Assembly (NCBI RefSeq): GCF_003029735.1
Contig: NZ_KZ686268.1
Coordinates: 186,001-250,000, forward strand
Direction: 5' to 3'
DNA length: 64,000 nucleotides
Source: Pedobacter yulinensis
Lineage (GTDB): Bacteria; Bacteroidota; Bacteroidia; Sphingobacteriales; Sphingobacteriaceae
Part shown: piece after piece, positions 10,419 to 17,660 of the stretch
Layout of the letters: each line of letters starts with the position of its first letter
Position numbering within the stretch: position 1 is the stretch's first letter
Translations under genes and position numbers: made by a program
The notes under the pieces: generated by a model
What the model was told of the DNA's origin: nothing
Database searches by the model: none
The model's input: only the letters and a program-made list of their open reading frames with translations

Positions 10419-11399
10419 CTATTGTTTTAAGATCCAGGCAAAAATTAATGGCGCTACGATCGTCGCATCAGACTCGACAATAAACTTCGGCGTATCGATG
10501 TCCAGTTTACCCCAGGTTATCTTTTCATTCGGTACAGCACCCGAGTACGAACCATATGAGGTGGTCGAATCAGAGATCTGGCAGAAATAACTCCAGAACG
10601 GAATGTTCTCCATTTCCATATCCTGGTAAAGCATGGGTACCACACAGATGGGGAAGTCGCCGGCAATACCGCCGCCGATCTGGAAAAAGCCGATTCCTTT
10701 ACCCCCACTGTTCTGTACATACCAGTCAGACAGCCAGGCCATGTACTCAATACCACTTTTCATGGTGTTTGCTTTGATCTCCCCTTTGATCACGTAAGAA
10801 GCGAAAATATTGCCCATGGTCGAATCTTCCCAGCCCGGCACGACAATCGGCAGGTTTTTTTCGGCAGCCGCCAGCATCCAGGAATTTTTGGGATCAATCT
10901 CATAATACTGTTCAAGTTCGCCGCTCAGCAGGATCTTGTACATGAACTCATGCGGGAAATAACGCTCACCGCTGTCATCGGCGTCTTTCCATATCTTGTG
11001 AATGTGTTTCTGGAGCCTGCGAAACGCTTCTTCTTCCGGAATACAGGTATCGGTTACCCGGTTGTAATGGTTCTCCAGAAGATCCCACTCATCCTGAGGG
11101 CTCAGGTCACGGTAATTTGGTACCCGTTTATAGTGCGAATGCGCAACCAGGTTCATGATGTCTTCTTCCAGGTTGGCGCCGGTACAGGAAATGATCGAAA
11201 CCTTATCCTGCCTGATCATCTCAGCCAGCGATATACCCAGCTCTGCGGTGCTCATTGCCCCGGCAAGGGTAATCATCATCTTTCCGCCTTCATCCAGGTG
11301 TGTTTCATATCCTTTCGCCGCATCCACCAGCGCAGCTGCGTTAAAATGCAGGTAGTTTTTCTCTATAAATTGTGAGATCGGTCCTCGTGTTGTGCTCAT
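10419..11399 (-). CDS. Deoxyhypusine synthase family protein
   Basis: A 326-residue homologue of deoxyhypusine synthase, which in eukaryotes moves the aminobutyl group of spermidine onto a lysine of eIF5A using NAD. Visible family features are TLAGAMSTAELG near the N-terminus, SCTGANLEEDIMNL, VPGWEDSTMGN, and near the C-terminus ITWGKLDID followed by VESDATIVAPLIFA. The WGK lysine (K298) aligns with the active-site lysine of the human enzyme (SWGKIRVD). Bacteria lack eIF5A, so the acceptor is unknown. Some bacterial relatives act in polyamine metabolism (homospermidine formation). The gene is monocistronic with a strong promoter and no polyamine genes nearby. Confidence 0.85.
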   Translation of the reverse strand: MSTTRGPISQFIEKNYLHFNAAALVDAAKGYETHLDEGGKMMITLAGAMSTAELGISLAEMIRQDKVSIISCTGANLEEDIMNLVAHSHYKRVPNYRDLSPQDEWDLLENHYNRVTDTCIPEEEAFRRLQKHIHKIWKDADDSGERYFPHEFMYKILLSGELEQYYEIDPKNSWMLAAAEKNLPIVVPGWEDSTMGNIFASYVIKGEIKANTMKSGIEYMAWLSDWYVQNSGGKGIGFFQIGGGIAGDFPICVVPMLYQDMEMENIPFWSYFCQISDSTTSYGSYSGAVPNEKITWGKLDIDTPKFIVESDATIVAPLIFAWILKQ

Positions 11400-11418
11400 G
11401 TTATTTGAATTGCTGGCG

Positions 11419-11448
11419 CAAAATTACGAAAATGCAGGGAATTGACAA
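11419..11448 (-). promoter_or_regulatory. Promoter of the deoxyhypusine-synthase-like gene
   Basis: Minus strand TTG (11448-11446), 19 nt spacer, TAATTTTG (11426-11419). Both elements and the spacing fit the Bacteroidota housekeeping promoter (TTG-N19-TAnnTTTG). The box ends 19 nt before the ATG at 11399. Confidence 0.65.
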
Positions 11449-11543
11449 TCGTCCGGGACCGCCGGCACCGCTTCTGCCCAAGCGTTGCGGTGATGTGCGA
11501 AGCCGCTGAGGATGTGAGCGGCAAAGTCAGCAACTCTTTTTAT

Positions 11544-11602
11544 GCCGACCGGCTTCGCTGTATCCCTCCCTCGTCCGGGGCTGCCGCTGCGATCCGGCTT
11601 AA
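11544..11602 (-). repeat. Structured GC-rich intergenic element, copy B
   Basis: The minus strand carries a 39-nt core (11594-11556) that matches copy A at 15546-15584 at 32 of 39 positions with identical spacing: GAT-N-GCAGCGGCAGCCCCG-N5-GGGAGGG-N-TACAGCG. The CCC/GGG halves can pair as a hairpin. The layout AGCC..GAT..AGCGG..[hairpin]..ACAGCG resembles a short intergenic element I recall from many Bacteroidota genomes. Whether it is an RNA or a DNA repeat is unknown. Confidence 0.6.
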
Positions 11603-11677
11603 GGAATGCCCTGCAGTGCCTTTTTACGCAGTCAGTCCCCTCATGGTGCAGACCGGCAGACTTTCAAACAAAAAATT

Positions 11678-11685
11678 TACTTTTG
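11678..11685 (+). promoter_or_regulatory. -7 box of the BamA/D15-like gene
   Basis: TACTTTTG (TAnnTTTG consensus) ends 6 nt before the ATG at 11692. Transcription from it would start at or next to the start codon, giving a leaderless or nearly leaderless mRNA. No clear TTG -33 element is seen. Confidence 0.45.
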
Positions 11686-11691
11686 CCCTTC

Positions 11692-12825
11692 ATGAACAAA
11701 GTGCTCATTTCGCTGCTCGCGCTGTCGCTGTTGGCCGCTCCGGCTGCCGCCCAACGCAAACTGATTGAAAAATACCTGTCGAACAAAAAAGACAGCAGCC
11801 GCAGGCCAAGCTTTATGCCTGTTCCTGTGTTCGGCTATTCGCAGGAAATCGGGGTGGAGTTTGGCCTGGGTGCCTTATACTCTTTTTATGCAGACCGTAC
11901 AGATACCGCTCAGCGCAGTTCAAATTTTTCCGGCAACCTGTCTACTTCTACCAAGAAGATCTTCAACATTAGTCTCAATGCCGACGGCTGGGCCAAAGGC
12001 AACCGCTACCATTATATAGCCGATGTAAAGATCCGCAAAATGCCCTTTGACTTCTTCGGCACGGGCAACAGTACCGCCGAAGCAGACAAAGACCGGCTGG
12101 TACAGAATATGGTGAAGCTGGCCTTCGATCTGGAGAAGCGGCTGCTGCCACATGCCTATACCGGCGTATCGACGGCTTTTGAGCAATACCACTTTACAGA
12201 CAAAGCCGCTGGCGGCATGTTCTCCCAGCCAGACCTGACCGGAGCCCCGGGCGGGCGGGCATTATTTATAGGCCTTTCGCAGAGTTATGACACCCGCAAC
12301 TCGAACAACTACCCCGGTCGTGGTTTTTTTGGCCGGGTTACTTACCAGTATGCCCCCGATCTGTTTGGCGCTGGCCATTTTTCAGGCAGCCGGATAACGG
12401 CCAACCTGAGCAACTTCTGGACACTGCACCCGAAATTTATATTGGGTGCCCAGGGCATCTACCAAACAGTGCAAAGCAGAAATACGCCATTCTGGATGCT
12501 GCCGCAACTGGGCAATGATGAGATGATGCGCGGATACTATACCGGTCGTTACCGCGACGAAAACCTGCTAGCTTTCCAGGCCGAACTTCGTTTTCGCTAC
12601 AACCACCGTTTCGGCGCGGCTGTGTTTGCCGGCACCGGCCAGGTATTTGGCGAGAAAAGCAACCTCGCCATGCGCGGATTTAAACCCAATTACGGGGCCG
12701 GATTCCGCTATTTCTTTGACCCCGAAAAAGGGCTCAGCGTACGCCTTGATTACGGTGTTGGCGAAAAACGGCCAAATGAAAAACGCCAGGGCGGGTTTTA
12801 CATCAGCTTGGCGGAAGCATTTTAG
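11692..12825 (+). CDS. BamA/D15-like outer-membrane beta-barrel protein
   Basis: A 377-residue exported protein. The signal peptide is MNKVLISLLALSLLAAPAAA, which sets the start at 11692. The open frame extends further 5' but without a signal sequence and through the structured element. The rest alternates polar and hydrophobic residues as in a beta barrel. It carries a D15-type segment (YDTRNSNNYPGRGFFGRVTY), a glycine-rich strand near the end (VRLDYGVGEK) and a terminal Phe typical of barrels inserted by the Bam machinery. There is no POTRA repeat, so it is not BamA itself. It may be a short Omp85-family channel or surface-antigen protein. The substrate is unknown. It converges on the M56 gene, 18 nt apart. 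Confidence 0.75.
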   Translation: MNKVLISLLALSLLAAPAAAQRKLIEKYLSNKKDSSRRPSFMPVPVFGYSQEIGVEFGLGALYSFYADRTDTAQRSSNFSGNLSTSTKKIFNISLNADGWAKGNRYHYIADVKIRKMPFDFFGTGNSTAEADKDRLVQNMVKLAFDLEKRLLPHAYTGVSTAFEQYHFTDKAAGGMFSQPDLTGAPGGRALFIGLSQSYDTRNSNNYPGRGFFGRVTYQYAPDLFGAGHFSGSRITANLSNFWTLHPKFILGAQGIYQTVQSRNTPFWMLPQLGNDEMMRGYYTGRYRDENLLAFQAELRFRYNHRFGAAVFAGTGQVFGEKSNLAMRGFKPNYGAGFRYFFDPEKGLSVRLDYGVGEKRPNEKRQGGFYISLAEAF

Positions 12826-12843
12826 CAGGAACTTGCCCTGTTG

Positions 12844-15051
12844 CTACATTTTCCCCTGCACGGTGTATTCGCCGGTGGCGAAATTGACGGTAAGCAGGCT
12901 TCCGGTTGTCCTGACGCCGGGGCGGCGGCTGTGTACGACGGCAAAATCATGCGCTGTGACTAACTGAGCTTTGTAGTCGTATTCAATGCGGCTCCCCTCT
13001 ATCTTAAAATGTGCGGTTTTGAATTCGGCTTTACCAAAAAGATCGATCCTGGAACGATCTTTAAAAACCCGGGTCGAGTCGCGGGCTGAGTATTCCACTT
13101 CGATATCCCCGTCTTTCAGGCGTAACTGCTCCTGCACGGTGAAATCGCCCGTGTTCATATTAACGCTTAATTGCGCACCCGGTGCAGCAATGAGGGCCTT
13201 TCCGTCCTGAATAATCTTAAAATCTGTGGCCTTGAGCTGGTTGGGATGGCGGTTTAACGAGGCTTTACCGGCATGAATGCTGAACCTGCCAGCCAAAAGG
13301 TCTGCACCGGTTAGCTCTGTAATGCCCTCCCTTCCACTGATCGATTCAAAGCGTGCAACCCGTACCGGAACGTCTGTTCTGGCCCCGCCATATGCCGCCC
13401 GGTGCTGTTCGGCACCGGCATCCTGCTGGTAGCCGAGGGGTATATTTTCGGGCCCGGCTGTCGTTGCCACCTGCTGTTGGCGGCCATCTTCCTGGTAAAA
13501 CCTCGAATAGTGTGCGGGGTTGCGTAATTCTTTTCCTCTTGGCTGGCTGTACAGGGCAATCAGCTTGCTGCTCGTATACACCTTTCCGCCCGCTTTCGCC
13601 TCGCCAAAAAATTTGACCAGCACACTGTCTCCGCTGCGGAAGTTCCCTGCCAACAGCTTCTGGCCTGCTAAATTGAACCGCAGCGAAAAATGGCCGTCAT
13701 TAAGCCATAATGCTGAAATATGCCCGGAAGCGTCTGTTGTTAGCTTACTGATTCGGCTATAGGCAAACCGTGCGCGGTTTGCTTCATAAAGAAATGGCTG
13801 GCGCACAATTTTTTCCTTGTACAGAAGCTTGCCCGTTTTATCATGAATTTCTGTAGGTACAAATGTAATTTTTTGGTCCTGATCAATCAGAGCACCCCTC
13901 AGTTTCACAAAAATGCCCGCACCTTCAAGCAAGCCCGCCGCACGCATGCGGCTGTGCGAGAGGGCAACCTGCAAGGTCCCAGAACTGGTGTTCAGCAAAA
14001 AGCCCTGTCCGAAACCATCCGACCACAGGGCACCCACGCGGCCCTCCAGCGGCATGCCCTTTAATGAATCAACTCCGGCAAGTGCCTGCCGGTAGGCGGG
14101 ATTATTGCGCCAGCCGGTGTCTTGCCGGCTTGCCGGCGAGACCGGGCGTTCCTGAGGTACCTCGACGTAACGAACGGAAAAACCCCAGGACAGCACCGCC
14201 ACAACAGGCAATGCCGCTAGATATACAAACTTTTTCATGTTATTGGATTGATTGGTGAAAAGCATTTCTATTCGCTCGCGGATCGGGTGGCGAACAAAAC
14301 TGTGCGTCAAACCGGCTGGAGCCGGCCGCCTGGCGAGTCCAAGGAGCAGATGAGCATAAGCTTCCTGCCCGCACTGGCTTGCGGTAACCTGGTCGGCCTC
14401 GAATTCATGCAGCTGTTCCAGCTCGCGGGCATACCAATAAACCACCGGATTAAACCACAGCAGTGCACGGGCAGCCTGCATAAACAGTTTATCGAGAGAA
14501 TGCCACCTGGCGGCATGCACGCCCTCATGGAGCAACAAGGCATCGAATTCAGCTTTGCTGAGCCGTTCGGGATCTACAAAAACATACCTGAAGAACGAAC
14601 AGTTGGTGAACCCTTCATTCTTGTAAATCACCCGGAGGTTTCCGATCCGCTGGTAAGGGTGGTCGCGTTGCTGCAACAGTCCGCTCAGTTGTCGCAGCAG
14701 CGGCCAAAGGAACCCGGCGGTAACCGCCAGGTAAAGTACGGTTAGCGAGGTATCCGGATCGGGCCAGGCGAAAGGTTCCGGAGCCGGCGCTGCCGCCGGC
14801 TGCAAGTCTGATCCCACTGACGTAATGAGGGGCTCAGGAACGGTGGTGGCAGCTATCTCCGCTACGGCAGGTTCAACAACCTGCCTCACCTCTACCCGCC
14901 AGGCCGGTATAAAAAACGCCAGCAACAGCGCTGCCAGCAAATAGGTCCTGTTTAGGGCGAAAAAGGTGGTTTTTCGCAGGGTGAAAAAATAGAGGCCGAA
15001 GAATAGCGCCAGACAGGCACTTGCTTTCAGCAGGTACAACAGCAGTTCCAT
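12844..15051 (-). CDS. BlaR1/MecR1-like M56 membrane peptidase with a C-terminal LptA/OstA-like repeat region
   Basis: Probable sensor-protease partner of the BlaI repressor encoded just upstream. The 735-residue protein has helices near 4-24, 35-50 and 104-120. The M56 zinc site is HEGVH (175-179), with HEFEAD (215-220) supplying the third ligand. Another helix follows at about 272-290. In place of a penicillin-binding sensor there is a long beta-rich region. Its C-terminus has two similar units ending VNMNTGDFTVQ (630-640) and VNFATGEYTVQ (722-732), with text such as GSRIEYDYKAQLVTAHDF reminiscent of LptA/OstA. The signal sensed is unknown. The start is 1 nt after the blaI stop, so the two genes should be co-translated. 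Confidence 0.85.
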   Translation of the reverse strand: MELLLYLLKASACLALFFGLYFFTLRKTTFFALNRTYLLAALLLAFFIPAWRVEVRQVVEPAVAEIAATTVPEPLITSVGSDLQPAAAPAPEPFAWPDPDTSLTVLYLAVTAGFLWPLLRQLSGLLQQRDHPYQRIGNLRVIYKNEGFTNCSFFRYVFVDPERLSKAEFDALLLHEGVHAARWHSLDKLFMQAARALLWFNPVVYWYARELEQLHEFEADQVTASQCGQEAYAHLLLGLARRPAPAGLTHSFVRHPIRERIEMLFTNQSNNMKKFVYLAALPVVAVLSWGFSVRYVEVPQERPVSPASRQDTGWRNNPAYRQALAGVDSLKGMPLEGRVGALWSDGFGQGFLLNTSSGTLQVALSHSRMRAAGLLEGAGIFVKLRGALIDQDQKITFVPTEIHDKTGKLLYKEKIVRQPFLYEANRARFAYSRISKLTTDASGHISALWLNDGHFSLRFNLAGQKLLAGNFRSGDSVLVKFFGEAKAGGKVYTSSKLIALYSQPRGKELRNPAHYSRFYQEDGRQQQVATTAGPENIPLGYQQDAGAEQHRAAYGGARTDVPVRVARFESISGREGITELTGADLLAGRFSIHAGKASLNRHPNQLKATDFKIIQDGKALIAAPGAQLSVNMNTGDFTVQEQLRLKDGDIEVEYSARDSTRVFKDRSRIDLFGKAEFKTAHFKIEGSRIEYDYKAQLVTAHDFAVVHSRRPGVRTTGSLLTVNFATGEYTVQGKM

Positions 15052-15052
15052 A

Positions 15053-15415
15053 TTATTTCTTTTTATCGATAAGCTCCCGGATCGCTTTGATGTCAGCCTT
15101 ACTTAAAGGATTTTCTTTGACCATAAAGGAAAGAAGGCTGGCCGGCGAGTTATCGAAATAACCCGACAGCAGTTTCCCGAAAGTCGTCCGGGCATAGTCG
15201 GCCCGGGCAATCAGCGGGAAGTACTCATAAGTCTTCCCATAGGCCTTGTAACCGACATAGCCCTTTTTTTCCAGGAGCCTGACGATAGAGGATACCGTGT
15301 TATAAGGAGGTTTGGGATTTTCATCCAGGGCCTCAAGGATGTCTTTTACGAAGCAGCGTTCCAATGCCCATATCACCTGCATGATGCGCTCTTCAGCTTT
15401 TGTTAATTCTTCCAT
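15053..15415 (-). CDS. BlaI/MecI/CopY family transcriptional repressor
   Basis: A 120-residue winged-helix repressor. The N-terminal half (LTKAEERIMQVIWALERCFV, then PPYNTVSSIVRLLEKKGYVG) is the family's DNA-binding domain with its recognition helix. The C-terminal helices (FGKLLSGYFDNSPASLLSFM) form the dimerisation region that the partner M56 protease cleaves in characterised systems. Two AGTT-N4-AACT dyads lie 25-58 nt upstream of the ATG, so autoregulation of blaI-M56 is expected. Confidence 0.9.
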   Translation of the reverse strand: MEELTKAEERIMQVIWALERCFVKDILEALDENPKPPYNTVSSIVRLLEKKGYVGYKAYGKTYEYFPLIARADYARTTFGKLLSGYFDNSPASLLSFMVKENPLSKADIKAIRELIDKKK

Positions 15416-15439
15416 AACATAAAGCTAAAACTTATTTTT

Positions 15440-15473
15440 CAGTTATACAACTGATTTCTCAGTTTTAAAACTA
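15440..15473 (-). promoter_or_regulatory. Tandem BlaI-type operator dyads
   Basis: CAGTTATACAACTG (15440-15453) and CAGTTTTAAAACTA (15460-15473) both contain AGTT-N4-AACT. Their centres are exactly 20 bp apart. Half-sites continue in phase on both sides: AACT at 15429-15432 and CAGTTG at 15480-15485. The array sits just upstream of blaI where its promoter must lie. Confidence 0.7.
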
Positions 15474-15536
15474 AAAAATCAGTTGTTTGTGGTATAGGTG
15501 GGCTTCCTGCCGGTTTTACCGCACAAACTATCGGGT

Positions 15537-15611
15537 TTTAGCCCTGATGGCAGCGGCAGCCCCGACCCTGGGAGGGCTACAGCGTACAGCAGGACTGCCG
15601 GTGTTCAGGGC
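15537..15611 (+). repeat. Structured GC-rich intergenic element, copy A
   Basis: The core at 15546-15584 matches copy B (minus strand, 11594-11556). Nested pairing is possible: GCCCTGA (15541-15547) with TCAGGGC (15605-15611); CGGCAG (15554-15559) with CTGCCG (15595-15600); and, as an alternative, AGCCC (15558-15562) with GGGCT (15574-15578). It lies between the BlaI operators and the 3' end of the methyltransferase gene and has no coding potential. A small structured RNA or a mobile palindromic repeat are both possible. Confidence 0.6.
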
Positions 15612-15638
15612 ACCACAGCTGCGCTTCAAAAAAAGGAA

Positions 15639-16421
15639 CTAGTATTTAAGTTTGAAGTGTTCTTTTGCCTGTCCCTTTTTGAAAAATACGAGACCGATCC
15701 AGAAAAGATCGACGGTAACAGTTACCGCGGGGTGGTTTTTAATTTCCTGCCAGGCTTCTTTCATGCCCTGACTCCAGTAAATGTCGTCAAAGATCAGTAA
15801 GCTGTGTTCATGGACTTTTGGCAGGCACATGTTAAAATAGGCGAGCGTAGCATCCTTGCGGTGGTTGCCATCTATATACACAAAATCCAGCCGTTCTGTG
15901 CTTTTAAGCAGTTCTGGAAAAATATGATCGAAGTTGCCGGTCAACAGTTGAACGTTGCCGCAGCCGACTGCATTGAGGTTTTCCTGCGCAACCGCAGCAG
16001 TTTGGGGACAGCCTTCGATCGTCGTGATGGCTGCATCCGGGCAGGCCTTGGCAAAGTACGCGGTGGTAATGCCGAGGCAAGTACCGAGTTCGATCAGGCT
16101 TCCGGGTGCATTGTAGCGGGCCAACCGGTAAAGCAGCTGGGCCAGCGCTGGCTTTTTGAGCGCATTTTTTGCAATTGTCCTGATTTGTTTGCGGTTGTCT
16201 TTATCGAGGTGAGAGCCGGCGCCAAGGTCGGTTACAGTGATGTAACGATCGTCATTCAAAAGTTTTTTTCGCTGCTTCTCGATGATTTGCGCATCCTGTG
16301 TGGCCTCAAAATTGTAAATTACCTCGTCGGCAAGTTTGTAGACAAATGGAGAATGTGTCCCGTGGCGGCTTTTCGCGGTTAGCCGATGCCTGAGATAATC
16401 TAGGACGAATTGCATGTTCAT
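15639..16421 (-). CDS. Class I SAM-dependent methyltransferase
   Basis: A 260-residue methyltransferase of unknown substrate. Residues 10-60 form a helical N-terminal segment with RHGTHSPFVYKL. The SAM-binding motif I is IELGTCLGITTAYFA, motif II is ITTIEGCP, and the catalytic-region strand is LDFVYIDGNHRKD, then LLIFDDIYWS. Acidic residues in IDGNH and FDD resemble the metal-binding set of O-methyltransferases, but this is weak. The start MNMQFVLDYL at 16421 is favoured by a -7 box just upstream. The frame continues 5' into non-coding sequence. Confidence 0.82.
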   Translation of the reverse strand: MNMQFVLDYLRHRLTAKSRHGTHSPFVYKLADEVIYNFEATQDAQIIEKQRKKLLNDDRYITVTDLGAGSHLDKDNRKQIRTIAKNALKKPALAQLLYRLARYNAPGSLIELGTCLGITTAYFAKACPDAAITTIEGCPQTAAVAQENLNAVGCGNVQLLTGNFDHIFPELLKSTERLDFVYIDGNHRKDATLAYFNMCLPKVHEHSLLIFDDIYWSQGMKEAWQEIKNHPAVTVTVDLFWIGLVFFKKGQAKEHFKLKY

Positions 16422-16426
16422 GGAGG

Positions 16427-16434
16427 CAAAAGTA
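16427..16434 (-). promoter_or_regulatory. -7 box of the methyltransferase gene
   Basis: Minus strand TACTTTTG (16434-16427) ends 5 nt before the ATG at 16421, again predicting a leaderless or nearly leaderless transcript. The divergent gene starts at 16464, so both promoters share about 40 nt. Confidence 0.45.
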
Positions 16435-16463
16435 GGTAAACAGCGCCAGCAGGATAAAGTTTT

Positions 16464-17330
16464 ATGGAAAATATTGCAGAAATCAGCGCCCTCGTCAAAC
16501 TTCTTGACGACCCGGACGAAGAAATATACAGTCATGTAGAAAAAAAACTGCTCGAGTATGGAAACGAGGTGGTCGACTACCTTGAAAATGCCTGGGAGCA
16601 GTCTTTCGATGCCCTGATGCAGCAGCGCATTGAGAACATCGTACACCGCATCCAGTTCAACGCGGTTAAAGAAGACCTGAACCTGTGGTACATGAGCGGA
16701 GCTTTCGATCTGTTGCAGGGCGCCCTGATCATTAACCGCTATCAATACCCCGACCTTGACGAGCAGAAGGTGATTTTCCAGATCGAAGAAATGAAACGCG
16801 ATATCTGGGTCAACCTGCAGTATGAGATGAGCTCGATTGAAAAGGTGAAACTGATCAATCATGTGCTGTATAACCAGCATGGCTTTAGCGGAAATACGAA
16901 AAACCACCATGATCCGCAGAATTCATACATCAGCCAGGTACTGGAAAGCAAAAAAGGAAACCAGATCTCACTGGCCATCATCTATTCGACCCTGGCGCAG
17001 AAACTTGACATTCCAATCTATGGCATCAACCTGCCGCAGCACTTTATTCTGGGATATGTAGACGAAACAAAACGCGATGAAGAGCAGGAATTCGGCGTGC
17101 TGTTTTACATCAATGCATTTAACAAAGGGAATATTTTTGGTAAACATGATGTAGACCAGTTCCTGCGGCAGCTAAACCTGGAACCGCTGCCGGGCTATTA
17201 CCGGCCATGCAGCAATACTGAGATTATCAGGCGTGTAATCCGCAATCTGATCTCTGCTTATGAAGGCGCGGGTGCACCAGACAAAGCCCTCGAGCTGCAG
17301 GAATTGCAGGACATTTTAACACAGGTGTAG
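16464..17330 (+). CDS. SirB1-family protein with transglutaminase-like fold
   Basis: A 288-residue cytosolic protein of the SirB1/transglut_core2 family. Residues 1-75 are helical and HEAT-like (ISALVKLLDDPDEEIYSHVE). The core has the family pattern NHVLYNQHGFSGN, then DPQNSYISQVLESKKGNQIS and LAIIYSTLAQKLDIPIYGIN. The usual papain-like Cys seems to be absent: the position before LAIIY is Ser in GNQISLAI. This is common in the family and argues against peptidase activity. The biological role is unknown. Divergent from the methyltransferase gene. Confidence 0.85.
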   Translation: MENIAEISALVKLLDDPDEEIYSHVEKKLLEYGNEVVDYLENAWEQSFDALMQQRIENIVHRIQFNAVKEDLNLWYMSGAFDLLQGALIINRYQYPDLDEQKVIFQIEEMKRDIWVNLQYEMSSIEKVKLINHVLYNQHGFSGNTKNHHDPQNSYISQVLESKKGNQISLAIIYSTLAQKLDIPIYGINLPQHFILGYVDETKRDEEQEFGVLFYINAFNKGNIFGKHDVDQFLRQLNLEPLPGYYRPCSNTEIIRRVIRNLISAYEGAGAPDKALELQELQDILTQV

Positions 17331-17361
17331 ATCAAGAAATATTTTTAATTTGCAGGAAATA

Positions 17362-17400
17362 AAAAAACAAGTTGGTGACTTTACGAAAGTCACCAACTTT
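17362..17400. terminator. Bidirectional terminator hairpin
   Basis: AAGTTGGTGACTTT (17369-17382) and AAAGTCACCAACTT (17386-17399) form a perfect 14-bp stem with a 3-nt loop. An A-run on the left (17361-17367) gives a U-tract for minus-strand transcripts, and TTT follows on the right. It sits between two convergent genes. Confidence 0.75.
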
Positions 17401-17660
17401 AAGGTGAAGTCCCGGCTTTTTACGGTCTTGAAACAACTTAAAACAGCTTCAAATCTTGAAGCAATCCGTTGCAGCCTGTTTTGTCTATCTTGCCGGTGCC
17501 GAAATGCGGTGCAAATTCCCGAAAGAATTTTCCAGGCAAAATCAAATGATTGTTATTTACGGAGAAACCAACCATGCTGCCACTTTGTGAAGGGTTGAAC
17601 ACGCAGCCCCTTACAGAAGCCCATTCGTAGCCGTAACCGGCTAAAGCGATAACGAACCGC
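17401..17660. other. Intergenic stretch with no recognised feature
   Basis: About 260 nt between the terminator and the end of the esterase gene. An 82-codon frame crosses it from a TTG start, but it is Cys-rich with no recognisable domain and overlaps the terminator. I see no RNA gene or clear repeat. Confidence 0.5.

Noticed and set aside
11442..11768. Frames running 5' of the D15-like gene
   Set aside because: They pass through the structured element; the signal peptide at 11692 marks the true start.
16422..16910. Long 5' extension of the methyltransferase frame
   Set aside because: Overlaps the divergent SirB1-type gene and lacks homology; the promoter box at 16427 separates it.
17350..17598. 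82-codon frame after the SirB1-type gene
   Set aside because: Starts with TTG just before and runs through the terminator hairpin; composition unlike its neighbours.
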